From Liolophura sinensis (lineage: Eukaryota; Mollusca; Polyplacophora; Chitonida; Chitonidae): a DNA stretch of 64,000 nt. Shown piece by piece: positions 13,101 to 23,600 of this stretch (the stretch's first letter is position 1; every line of letters begins with the position of its first letter). The notes beneath the pieces are model-generated. The model was not told the origin of the DNA, did not search any database, and was given only the letters and a program-made list of their open reading frames with translations. The stretch is taken from assembly GCF_032854445.1 (NCBI RefSeq), contig NC_088302.1, forward strand, positions 2,232,001 through 2,296,000, in the 5' to 3' direction. The position numbers and the translations under genes were made by a program.

Positions 13101-13186
13101 CTGGCGTCTTCGTTTCTTCGCTCATATGAGTCGACAATGCTGAAAAACACAACAGGGTGCACCCGGCAAACTTGACTGTACGCCAT
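2167..13186 (-). CDS. EIF3F: eIF3F, eukaryotic translation initiation factor 3 subunit F (3' end missing)
   Basis: Subunit of the eIF3 complex, which in the cytoplasm recruits the 40S ribosome and mRNA at translation initiation. Seven exons on the minus strand join in frame: 13186-13078, 11555-11485, 9317-9238, 8125-7988, 6158-6067, 5133-4997, 2280-2167, giving 247 residues. The start ATG at 13186 has the context AAAATGG. Recognisable motifs are [10 protein letters not shown] and RVIGTLLG near residues 17-37, VPHNESEDE about 52-60, [11 protein letters not shown] about 94-104, then [15 protein letters not shown] and a helical C-terminal part ending MLNSNMK. Residues about 8-140 form the MPN domain; the HxH of the JAMM metalloprotease motif is absent, as is usual in this family, so it is structural. 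The human protein has a long Pro/Ala-rich N-terminus that is missing here, as in other invertebrates. The final roughly 25 residues (normally starting DLLMVTYL) were not found in 1-2166 and probably lie off the left edge. Introns hold minisatellites and SINEs. Confidence 0.95.
2427..2850. repeat. Diverged tandem duplication, about 175 bp, two and a half copies
   Basis: CACCAAATATGAAATCTTTA..GCCCAGACACTAAATTATA and CACCAAATATTAAAATACTA..GCCCAGACATGAAATCATA are parallel blocks, with a third partial one near 2780. Confidence 0.7.
2856..4868. repeat. 47/64-bp minisatellite, 2.0 kb, eIF3F intron 6
   Basis: Unit CTGAAGTAAAACACCGACCA, TCAGCAGACACCCGACACAC, CCCCTTA; longer units carry an extra GACCATCAGCAGACACC. 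At the right end only the 17-bp GACCATCAGCAGACACC block repeats. It ends 130 bases from eIF3F exon 6. Confidence 0.96.
4997..5133 (-). CDS. EIF3F: eIF3F coding exon 6
   Basis: Residues 164-209. Acceptor TTTTCAG|TG, donor CCTG|GTAAGC, phase 0. It encodes VDLIQLGKF, then [15 protein letters not shown] and [10 protein letters not shown], matching the C-terminal helices of eIF3F. Confidence 0.93.
5410..5548 (+). mobile_element. tRNA-SINE fragment (left arm of inverted pair)
   Basis: GTCGCTGTGAGTTAAAGTCC, GCTGGCTTCCTCTCTGTCCA and GGGCTCTGCCTGGTTTCCAC match the SINE body reading plus; the tRNA head is cut off. Confidence 0.85.
5562..5755 (-). mobile_element. tRNA-SINE fragment (right arm of inverted pair)
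   Basis: TTTATTTGATTGATGTTTTA, CACCGTACTCAAAAATATT, then GGACAGAGCTCTGGAGACTC and CAGACCTTCCCAC, reading minus. A short AT insert interrupts it at about 5615-5645. Confidence 0.85.
6067..6158 (-). CDS. EIF3F: eIF3F coding exon 5
   Basis: Residues 133-163 plus one base. Acceptor TCTTTCAG|CT, donor GGAG|GTATAT. It encodes [18 protein letters not shown] and [10 protein letters not shown], the end of the MPN domain region. Confidence 0.94.
6373..6766. repeat. 40-44-bp minisatellite, about nine copies, eIF3F intron 4
   Basis: GATACGGCATGCTACAGAAA, AATAACTAGTAAATCACA units with moderate variation. Confidence 0.92.
7108..7322 (+). mobile_element. tRNA-derived SINE, diverged, eIF3F intron 4
   Basis: Head GGTCTCGCGGCTAAGGTGGT, body GGCTCTGCCCGGTTTCCTCC, CACCATAATGCTGGCTGTCG and tail ATATTATTGAGTACTGCATC, AACACCAATCATATAAATAA. 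Confidence 0.88.
7323..7987. other. eIF3F intron 4, part next to exon 4
   Basis: Short frames at 7578-7894 on both strands match no family known to me; nothing else seen. Confidence 0.5.
7988..8125 (-). CDS. EIF3F: eIF3F coding exon 4
   Basis: Completes Trp87 and runs to residue 132 plus two bases. Acceptor TTCACAG|GT, donor ATCAG|GTGAGT. It contains [15 protein letters not shown] and NPVHLTVDT. At the place of the JAMM HxH the sequence has no paired histidines. Confidence 0.95.
8438..8808. repeat. 36-bp minisatellite, about ten copies, eIF3F intron 3
   Basis: TTCACCTCTGCCAAGGAGGT plus TCTGTTTTCACTGGCT at 8438, 8474 and onward. Period 36 gives open frames on both strands. Confidence 0.95.
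9238..9317 (-). CDS. EIF3F: eIF3F coding exon 3
   Basis: Residues 61-86 plus two bases of a Trp codon. Acceptor CTGCAG|GTT, donor GGCTG|GTAAGT. It encodes [18 protein letters not shown] and EVIVGW of the MPN domain. Confidence 0.94.
9530..9995. repeat. Diverged tandem repeat, about 145 bp, three copies, eIF3F intron 2
   Basis: CAATGGAATATCCC recurs (9800 and 9928 regions, with GATGGAATATCCACC at 9632), with CTGAGCTCAA and CACCYCTAACATTTTG in the same order. Confidence 0.75.
10132..10173. repeat. TA microsatellite
   Basis: A nearly pure ATATAT run of about 40 bases. Confidence 0.95.
10174..11484. other. eIF3F intron 2, part next to exon 2
   Basis: AT-rich; no coding segment, array or definite element recognised. 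Confidence 0.55.
11485..11555 (-). CDS. EIF3F: eIF3F coding exon 2
   Basis: Residues 37-60. Acceptor TTTTGTAG|GC and donor GATGAG|GTAAGC. It encodes [10 protein letters not shown] and VPHNESEDE, strongly conserved in eIF3F. A 37-bp minisatellite begins about 15 bases upstream of its acceptor. Confidence 0.94.
11571..12555. repeat. 37-bp minisatellite with 144-bp higher-order repeat, eIF3F intron 1
   Basis: Base unit GATTCAGAACTCTTAGAATT plus CTCCTTGATTACATCAA. CCGGGATTTCCCC marks a 144-bp super-unit at 11977, 12121, 12265 and 12409. A SINE interrupts the array at 11650-11917. Confidence 0.95.
11650..11917 (-). mobile_element. tRNA-derived SINE inserted into the minisatellite
   Basis: Full-length copy with its head at the right (CTGCGTGACTCAGTTGGTTA on minus). 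It is flanked by the perfect 10-bp duplication CCTTGATTTA at 11640-11649 and 11918-11927, which comes from the minisatellite unit. Confidence 0.93.
12820..12888 (-). mobile_element. SINE head fragment, eIF3F intron 1
   Basis: ATTGGTGAGAGGCTCCTGGA and TACTACGCTAGCACACTAAC match only the tRNA-like end of the SINE. Confidence 0.75.
13078..13186 (-). CDS. EIF3F: eIF3F coding exon 1
   Basis: Residues 1-36 plus one base. It starts [13 protein letters not shown] and contains SYERRNED and RVIGTLL. The donor is CTAG|GTAATC, phase 1. The start fits the family because the MPN domain begins at once. Confidence 0.93.
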
Positions 13187-14545
13187 TTTGAAACTGACGG
13201 GTTGTAGGAATAATGCCTCATTGTTGGGATAAAACTATTTCAATTATTCTATCAATGTACGATATGCAGCTGGCTTAGAATAATAAATGAAATTTATGGA
13301 ACAAAATATGCACCTAAATGAAGGTTGTGTTTATTTACCAATGATACCAAACAGGAGAATTTTGTGCCCAAGGATGGCAAGGTATGGCTATATTTCCGGT
13401 TTCTCCTGCTTGTCGAAAATTTCAAGCGTGCTGATACTGCAGGGCACATTGTCATTGTCCATTTTGACCTCTTTTCGGTCAGAAATGAATGGTAATTTCA
13501 TATTGTTCACACTTTTAGCATTTATCTGTCGATCCACGGCCTTAATTTTTTGTCTGGTGTCACCGGTGCTCAGAAATTTCGTCTGCTAAATTGGTGATTA
13601 GCACAGTAGCAAACTGTAGTGCTGAGCGTGTCAGGATGTGAGAGGATGCTCTAACCTGGCCTCATCTTTCCCAAAGCAAATTGTACTTGTGGTGTGGACT
13701 TAATTTGTGCCGGGGAGGGCAATCGGACTTACTAAAGTGACACGTTAATATTCTGGGCTTCTTGGTAAAGTATAGGATTAAATTCACGTTTGTAAACAAA
13801 CTTAAATTTACCGATGAAATCGAAATTATGCTATGAAATAAGTTGAAGACGAAATGTAACGGTGAATCACATGCAGACCCGAATCGAAAGGTTTGGGCTA
13901 TCTTAAATATTGTAAACTAGTTACAAATGTAAAAAAGAAAAAAAGGAAACTTGATGAAAAGAAGAATTTTTGCTCACAAGCTATTCAATGATATATTTAA
14001 CATCTTACAAACATCTTAGTGCTTACACATACTCTGTTGCAGTTACACTCCAGTATCCAGTTCCACCTTATGTATGCTTGGATTATTATGATGTACTTTG
14101 CAATTTTTTAGGCATATTCATTGTAATGGTCAAGTGGTATTCATCATTGAAATTTATTAATGATTATTTGGTTGATGCTGAGGTGGGATTCACATAAACT
14201 TGTATTTTTACCCTAATTTTCACTGAGTTTATGTTGTGCTCATTACCCCTTGAGCATTATATATTTATAGGCAATAAAATACACATCAGTTTCTGTCCTT
14301 TCTTACATTCTTTACATATAATGGCATTTTTTTAGAATTCATTTGTTTCTCTCTCCTCAATAAAGCCACAGGTCTGAGCACAGCAGTGCAATAGATATGC
14401 ATGTTTTGTTGATTTTGTTTTGTTTTGTAGCTAAAATGTATGGGATTCTTACATATAGTCAGATGCATTGATTGCCCAGAGCTTGAATGAGACATGGAAT
14501 ATAGGTCAGTTTATTTAAATAAAGAAGTCTTTCTGTAATTCTCAG
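13187..14545. promoter_or_regulatory. Probable divergent promoter between eIF3F and NFRKB
   Basis: The two start codons lie 1.4 kb apart in head-to-head orientation (13186 minus, 14593 plus). The part just above the eIF3F ATG must hold its 5' UTR and core promoter. NFRKB transcription probably also starts here, with one or more non-coding exons that cannot be placed by eye. No clear TATA box was recognised. A short plus-strand open frame at 13287-13589 looks like chance. Confidence 0.5.
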
Positions 14546-14694
14546 GATGCCATCTGTTGGATGGATAAGTTAACCAGTCTGATCAGTGAAGAATGGACCA
14601 TCAGACCTTTCGCCGTGTTGATGCTGGCAAGAGGCTTGAGAAGTGTGTATTGGGTCATGAACAAGTCTCTCTCCCTGAACTTCTCATTGAACAG
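14546..14694 (+). CDS. NFRKB: NFRKB coding exon 1 with 5' UTR part
   Basis: Acceptor-like TAATTCTCAG ends at 14545, so an upstream non-coding exon is likely. Coding starts at 14593 (MDHQTFRRVDAGKRLEK) and ends phase 0 at 14694, donor CAG|GTACTA. CVLGHEQVSLPE matches the conserved N-terminal NFRKB motif. Confidence 0.9.
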
Positions 14695-17600
14695 GTACTA
14701 TAGCTATATAAATATATAGGTCTTTGTAATATTTAACATTGGTATAAATGCAAACTTGTGAAAGAAGTTGAGAATACTCCAATTTGTCATTGGATGATGA
14801 CCCATTAATGTTGAATGAAGAATTTTACACAACCGTTTCATGCAGGAAATTTGCGCAAATATTTCTATGTTAGCAATCAATGCTTGGTGAAATGCACAAT
14901 AGCATGTTTAAACATACTATTCTTTGTATTTCTTTTTGCAGGGAGCTGTGTTTCGGGAAATTCTGTCCCAAGAAACTTGGTCTAAAGAATTAACAGATGA
15001 ACAACGACAACATTTATCAGTTAGTACTTTCAAATTTAGGATTTATTTCATCACATCATCTAATGTTACATTTTTAACAGTAGTTAACCCATAGACCTGT
15101 TATGTACTGTAGCTTTGATGTAATTGTTATTCAGTTTGACATCACTGAGAAAAAACTGATGAATACTCATCTACTAACTCAGACATTCCGACATTTACTT
15201 TTACATTTATGTTATTGTTATATAGATATAAGATTTTGGCTTAAGCCATGTGTCATAAGATTTGTTTCAGCAGATTATAGCCACCCTTGTGTGCGCATAT
15301 CTTGGTTCAGAAATTAGGAAGGACTAATAGACAGGACTGCCCACAATGGTCCACAGCATAAAAATGGAATTCAGTGAATAGTGTGAATGTTACTTGGTTG
15401 AAAGACCTCATAAAACCCTCTCCAAATCAATCTTTTTTTTTTTTGTAAAATTTTTCATACCTCATTTATTCATTTGTCGGGTATTAAATGACATACAGAA
15501 GAATAGTTCTCTCACTTGGAGCAAATGCCAGCCTTATGCTACAGGCCAGTATGATGTGCTCAACAAACTGGCAGACTTAATGCCCATCAGTTATATATAT
15601 ACCCATCAGAGGTTGGTCCGTGGATTGCCTACCTTGCAGTTTATTTGTTTATTACTTGCAGCAATTTCTACCTGATTTTCCCAAAGGCAGTGAAGAGGAC
15701 AAAGAAGAAACTCTCAGGTTGTTATTTGTTACCTACTCATATCCCAATCTGACAACCTCGTTTATTTTACAAGATTATGTAATTGTTATATAAGCACACC
15801 ACCATTATGAAATTGATCTGTGAAACTTCTCATCTCTGAAGTTTTGCTTAGGAGGTCATTGCTGTGTAAACCAAATCTAAAATAACCCGAATAAACCTAA
15901 AATTCAGAAATGCACTGACTGAGGAGTTAGAGCCTCAGCCTAGCAAGCAGAACCACAATTAAGCCAAAGGTAGGTCGTCTCCGAGGCCTTAACATCCAAG
16001 CACTTTCTTGGTTAATCCCGTCTTTGATAGCACGAGATGACAGCAAAATGAGATGTACTGGTCAGCTTGCTGTCTGTGGCAATCTGTTTATACGAAATGT
16101 TTGCAGGGACAGGTGTGGTGTGAGTGGATACTGACTGCTCTAACTACCTCGTTTATGAATCTGATAAAATGCTGCTTTTGTTTACATGAACAAGCCATTT
16201 TGCCTGCATTTACAACACGGAAATTGTGAGTTTTGGTGTAACAAAACCTCCTGTGTGATACAGTGTATCTCTGACTTTAAATATCTACTGGTTAAACTTT
16301 ATGTGGAATAAATTTATTCATGCATATGTACATATATAGTATGGTGTTGTCTTTTCTTTGAACTTAAATACCATTGACTCTTATTGAATTTTGTTAGATG
16401 ACTGTATGACTACAAGTGAGAATGTTAATGTCTAGAGTATTTGTAATACAAGATGTCATTTGTCATAAAAATCCATATATAGTATTTGTAACACTATTGA
16501 AATATTTACGTGCTTGCATTCTCTTACCTGTATGTTTTAGGATGTTATTTGGAGGGGAGAACTTTAAATTTGGGAATCCCCTCAAACAGTTCCAGATGAA
16601 ACTCCGCGAGGGTTTCTTTGCTCCCGACATAGCCAAGTACTCAGCTCTTTGTCGCAAAGGGAAGAAGAGAGAGTACAAGATCAGACAACAAAGATATTAC
16701 GCCAAACTCTTACAGGAAATTCTCCTGGCTCGTCAGGTGGGCTTCTTTCAGCTCTATTGTGTTACTACAGAATTATTACATGATCTACCTTCTATCCATT
16801 TACAACATTCATATCGCGGGGAGAATTTCTTCATAATATCACTATCTTGGTTATAAAATAACATGCATTATTTCCCCTTTTACCAAAATTTTGGCTTTTG
16901 AATAAAAATCTTCTTCTGTATTGAAAATAACTTCATATTTGTATGGTTTATTTCCCCATTACTGTCTATATGGCTTTTGCTCAGAGATCCAATGTTTTGG
17001 GGGGGAGGGAGCTTTTATTAAGTTTCAGTGAGTAAAATATGTGTTACTTATATCCAAAGATACTTTTGGATGGGATTTTTGATGATGAATTTCTCAAGAA
17101 AAACAAAAAAAAGTAATAATAATAAAAAGGCCTGTAGTAAGACATAAAGCCACCCGATTGTGCTGGTTTATACAGATTGTTGTTCTGTGTTGTCAGCTTG
17201 TTCTGGAGGAAGTGCGCCACTTGCCACCTGATGAGACCCCCAAGTTTATTTACACCCCACCACCTCGAGACAACAGCCTGGAGAACAGGGTCAAGAAAAA
17301 GTACATCAAGTAAGCAGATCATGACACAAAATCTCAGTCTTCAGAACTTCAAAACCTGGGTTTTTGACATCAGAACACATTTAGAACACTCTGAAGATTC
17401 TGTTTTGTATTGTGTGACAGAATGGTGAGGTACTTGGAAATGTGTATATATATACACAATTTATACAGAAATTGACCTCAGGTTAGAAACAAGACTAGAT
17501 TTTTATTATTTTTGTTTTATTTTGTTAACACACTGATTTGTTGATTATCATACTGTAGCCTGACTTTACATTTATTTTCAGAATTTTAAAGGAAGTACGA

Positions 17601-20600
17601 GAGGAATGTGAAGTGGAAGACACATCCTCTGAGGAAGATTTGCCCCCAGAGAAAGGTACATGAAGCAATTGTTGCACCAGATCTATCTAATCTAGAGCCC
17701 TTAGACAAAACAGGAGACTACAGTTATACAGTGCACACATGTCCTTGAGAACTCAGTCGTTTACTGATTATCTGCAAACTTGTACACAACAGTAATTTGC
17801 TCTAGGGACCATTGTCTACTCGGAAGTCATCTTGGATTTTGCACCCATTTAGCTGCTTTGGTAATGCCATGTTTTTTTAGGCATCTGGAAGCGAAGCGGA
17901 CAGGGTCCTAGGAGGACATTTCTGTGATGGTGAAAATTGCCACTGATTTACCAAAGTAGCTGGACTTTAAGAGTTTACTGCTGTGATGTGTTTTAGCATC
18001 TAAGGTTTTCTTCTATTTGGATATGTAAACCTGCCTAGAGCATCGTTACTGTGGAACACAATAGTATTACTTAGTTCATGCAATACCTGTAAAATTAGGC
18101 TTTATCACATAAAATTCAGTGATTTCTGTTCGCGCTCTTTAGGTGCCTGATACAAAATGGTCGCATTTCTGGTGATTTGGCCAGGCCACGATTGAAAAAA
18201 AAAATGTTTGTTGCTGGCAATATGACTGAGTCATTAAATTCAGGCCATCTCAATTTGAGGAGGGGAGCGGAAGGGTATGCAAGACCTACCGTTTAAATCC
18301 TCAAGTCAGTGTGCCTCAATACTGCTTGGTACGTCAGTGCATCGTTAGATCAGTTGACCCACAATACCTTGTTGTCTTGCAAGTGCACTGCACGAGAAAA
18401 CCCATGGGTTCTAGTTTTATTTATTTTCTGGATTTGCAATGGAAAACAATGCCTCCTTTAATTTGGAACCATGGTTTGACATACATTTAACAATGCTGTG
18501 GAGATATTACATGCATCTCCATAAAAAAAGAAATTCTTTGTACACGGAATTTTTCTTAACAGGTACACACATGTACATGTTGAATGCAGTGGTTCCATAG
18601 ATCAGTTTTGCACAAAAGAGAAGGAAAGTAACTCCGAATATTGAAGTCTTATTATTAATCTATATTTCAGTCACTGTTACACTGTTCTTGAACTCACGCA
18701 AAGCGCAGAAAATGATCTGAAGTGATGACTATGTGTGGCATCTCTCGCCATGTATTTGTTCATGTAATTGAATCCATACCACTGGATGTCTTTTTTTGTT
18801 TTGTGTCATTTGTGCCTTTTGCAAGCTCTGTGCATGTATTTGCACACAAGTACACTCAGTCTCTTGAAAATATATTAATACTTTACAATGGCTGATTGTG
18901 GTGTGGCTGGAGGGGGGGATGTACAGTACAGCCCAGAAATAACCTTACAAAAAACACAAGTAAAATGTTGTGTGGTGTTTTCATGTGCCTGGACATCATT
19001 TTATTGAGCATGAATGCGACGTGATAAAGAAAAGTATGAAGCATATTTGAGTTGTACTAGAAACATTGTTGAGCTCTTTAATCGCTTTTCAACATGTGTA
19101 GATGGCAGAGCAGTCAGAAAAATTGCCATGACTGTTTGGTTTTCTGCGGGCTGGGTGTCATGTTATCTCTGGACTGTACTGTACATCTTTGCAATCAGAT
19201 TGCTTTCTTGATAGGCTTGATCGTGCTTTTTGTTATGACTGAAAAAAATTACTTCTCAGCCATTTCATATGTCCAATAGTGTACTTCTCAGCCATTTCAA
19301 ATGTTTAATGGTTTACTTCTCAGCCATTTCATATGTCTGACAGTTTACTTCTTAGCCATTTCATATGTCTAACGGTAACAGTTGATTGATACTTGTATGT
19401 TCACAATGTTCACAAATTTTGTTCGGACTACTTTCTAATGAACTGTGTCGAAATGTAACATTCTTACTGCAAAGAGGATAGTTATAAAAAATTCATCAAG
19501 TTACATATTTCTCAACATTTAATGGATCCTTGAAAGTCATGGGGAACAAGTTTTTTCTTGTATTACTCTTAAAAAGTGCTTAACGGCAAAGAAAACACTA
19601 ATGTGGAGCATATGTGAGATGAAAGATCATGAAACACTGTCCACAAAAAAGAGTTTGATTGATTTTTTTATAGATTTTTTGGAACCTGCACAGTAACATG
19701 CCTTTGAAACTTTGGATGGTATGATGGCCTTTTCTGACCATATTGGGATCAGTGATGTCACGTCAGGTTTTTGCCTTGTAACACACATAGGCTGATAGAT
19801 TTCATTATGCTAATCTATACACGTCATGTACATAAAAATCTATGAATGCATTTGACGAATGGAACTTGAAACATACCCCCAAGGCCACTACAGACCACCA
19901 GAATCTGATGTTGTAAAACCATTTTACTGGGATGCCAAAATTAAATAGAAATAGATCAAGCAATTTTGCTGGACAGTGTTTCATGATCGTTCGTCTGATA
20001 CATGTGTATAATTAATTTTATTGTTTTCTTTACCTTAATCTTTTGATGCTAAATATCACACTTGTATTGAATTATGTTCACAATAACCAATAAATACGGT
20101 ATCAAAATAGTGTCCATTCAGTTCCCCATGTAGGTTTAAACTATCTTAAACTGAATGATCCTTGATAGTGCTAGGATATGATAGGATATTAGGCTGTTGA
20201 AAGTTCTTGAAAAGCCTTTCTTTCATGAATGGGACCCCTGTTTCAGCCAAAAGGGGTTTCATACATCTTTGAAATGGTTGAAAATCGGGGTACATGTATA
20301 TTTTTGTTTCTGATCTGTATTATCAGTTTTTGTTATTCTTGTCTTGTATATAGCCCCTGCACCACGACACAAGAAGGGAGCTGTCAAGAGCCTGTACCCG
20401 CTCCCTTCCCCTGATCACCCGCCCCCAAGTGTAGTGTCCACATTCGCCTCTAAACCACTCACCAATGGAGACGTCATAACTCCAGCAACAGTTGGTATGT
20501 TCTTACCAGGGCAGTTGTCAGACCATTTATGGTGCTTCTTTTTCTTCTTTTTTGGTTGTCCTTCTGTAATCTTTTCTATTTTATCTTGAATCCAATTTTA

Positions 20601-23600
20601 GTCTTTCACCAATCATTACTGAGATCCCTATAGTCTTCTGTAAGAATTTGATGCCTGTTTTATCTTTCCTTTGGTCTTTTTTTTGACAACCCCAAAAAAG
20701 TGGAATGCTACATTTACGAATACCCCATGGGAATTTCAGATCATGTAGGGATAGTAAGAGTGTGTAGAATTCAAACAGTTGAACTGCTTGTTTCTGTGTT
20801 TCTCAAGGTAACGAAAATGCTCCTAAAGCAAAAGTGCGAGTGAGCAGTCCTGTGGATTTCACAGATGATGACTATGTCCACATGTTGAGGACCCACAAGC
20901 GGAGGAGGACCGAGGATCTGGTAAGTTAGTGTGAGGACTTTCTAAAACAGGCTTATTCTTCTGGATGACTATGTCCACATGTTGAGGACTCACAAGCGGA
21001 GGAGGACCGAGGATCTGGTGAGTTAGTGTGAGGACTTTCTAAAACAGGCTTATTCTTCTGGATGACTATGTCCACATGTTGAGGACCCACAAGCGGAGGA
21101 GGACCGAGGATCTGGTAAGTTAGTGTGAGGACTTTCTAAAACAGGCTTATTCTTCTGGATGACTATGTCCACATGTTGAGGACCCACAAGCGGAGGAGGA
21201 CCGAGGATCTGGTAAGTTAGTGTGAGGACTTTCTAAAACAGGCTTATTCTTCTGGATGACTATGTCCACATGTTGGGGACTCACAAGCGGAGGAGGACCG
21301 AGGATCTGGTAAGTTAGTGTGAGGACTTTCTAAAACAGGCTTATTCTTCTGGATGACTATGTCCATATGTTGAGGACCCACAAGCAGAGGAGGACCGAGG
21401 ATCTGGTAAGTTAGTGTGAGGACTTTCTAAAACAGGCTTATTCTTCTGGATGACTATGTCCACATGTTGGGGACCCACAAGCGGAGGAGGACCGAGGATC
21501 TGGTAAGTTAGTGTGAGGACTTTCTAAAACAGGCTTATTCTTCTGGATGACTATGTCAACATGTTGAGGACCCACAAGCGGAGGAGGACCGAGGATCTGG
21601 TAAGTTAGTGTGAGGACTTTCTAAAACAGGCTTATTCTTCTGGATGACTATGTCCACATGTTGGGGACTCACAAGCGGAGGAGGACCGAGGATCTGGTAA
21701 GTTAGTGTGAGGACTTTCTAAAACAGGCTTATTCTTCTGGATGACTATGTCCATATGTTGAGGACCCACAAGCAGAGGAGGACCGAGGATCTGGTAAGTT
21801 AGTGTGAGGACTTTCTAAAACAGGCTTATTCTTCTGGATGACTATGTCCACATGTTGGGGACCCACAAGCGGAGGAGGACCGAGGATCTGGTAAGTTAGT
21901 GTGAGGACTTTCTAAAACAGGCTTATTCTTCTGGATGACTATGTCAACATGTTGAGGACCCACAAGCGGAGGAGGACCGAGGATCTGGTAAGTTAGTGTG
22001 AGGACTTTCTAAAACAGGCTTATTCTTCTGGATGACTATGTCAACATGTTGAGGACCCACAAGCAGAGGAGGACCGAGGATCTGGTAAGTTAGTGTGAGG
22101 ACTTTCTAAAACAGGCTTATTCTTCTGGATGACTATGTCCACATGTTGGGGACCCACAAGCAGAGGAGGACTGAGGATCTGGTAAGTTAGTGTGAGGACT
22201 TTCTAAAACAGGCTTATTCTTCTGGATGACTATGTCAACATGTTGAGGACCCACAACCGGAGGAGGACCGAGGATCTGGTAAGTTAGTGTGAGGACTTTC
22301 TAAAACAGGCTTATTCTTCTAGATGACTATGTCCACATGTTGGGGACCCACAAGCGGAGAAGGACCGAGGATCTGGTAAGTTAGTGTGAGGACTTTCTAA
22401 AACAGGCTTATTCTTCTGGATAACTATGTCCACATGTTGGGGACCCACAAGCAGAGGAGGGCCGAGGATCTGGTAAGTTAGTGTGAGGACTTTCTAAAAC
22501 AGGCTTATTCTTCTGTTTATGGTGGCTTAGAATATATGCTTAGAGACCAGTTCCTCTCACCAGACCTAAAAATGATGCCTCCATGTACAGAGAACTGCGG
22601 TTATGAGAACTGTGGGATTATGAGGCCTAAAGCGATACAATACATGATTTCTAAAATGTGGTGATTCTGTTCCGGTTTTTCAGTGAAAGTGAACACAGAG
22701 GGCAAAATAAATGTGTTGCGGTGTAAAGTATACACACAACATCAAATTCAGATTCCATGAGGCCAGAAGGCATTTCTTGATTTCTTGAAATTTCTCAGCT
22801 AAGCTGTACAGAATTTCTTACTGTCATTCAGCTTGCTGGCTCATGGTCCATTAGCATGCATGTAGATTGTAAAACCAATACACTTCTATTTATCTGTTTT
22901 ATATGCTGTTGAAAAAATATGCAATCAATTTCAATATGCAAGCACAGATCTGCATCATTCTGCAAGCACAAATCTGCATTATTATTTCTCTGGTGATTTA
23001 GATGGGGTACTCTTTTCAGGTGGCTTGCATTACCCCTTTTGCCTAGCCTGTTAACTTGATCTTTTTGGAGTAAACATGTTTGTGTGCTCTTCAGAGTAAC
23101 CTATTGGTGAAGCAAATAATTAGTATTAAACAAACTGTGGGCTGATACTCAGCCATTTTTAGGAAACCTTTTTCAGGTTAAGTTAACATTTTAAATTCTG
23201 AGGCCTGCATGAAGCAATGGACAGGGTCCCTCAGGGGTTTGTGTACACATGTATGTGCCCACATCTACATCTAACTACAATGTACAGATGATACTGTAAA
23301 CAGTGGACAGGTTCCCTCAGCTGTTTGTGTACACATGTATATGCCCACATCTACATGTAACTACAATGTACAGATGATACTGTAAACAGTGGACAGGTTC
23401 CCTCAGCTGTTTGTGTACACATGTATATGCCCACATTTACATGTAACTACAATGTACAGATGATACTGTAAACAGTGGACAGGTTCTCTCAGCTGTATGT
23501 GTACACATGTACAGTGTATGTGCCCACATCTACATGTAACTACAATGTACAGACGATACTGTAAACAGTGGACAGGTTCCCTCAGCTGTTTGTGTACACA

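Noticed and set aside
13287-13589. 100-codon plus-strand frame in the eIF3F/NFRKB intergenic region
   Set aside because: No family match, and the composition is that of the surrounding DNA.
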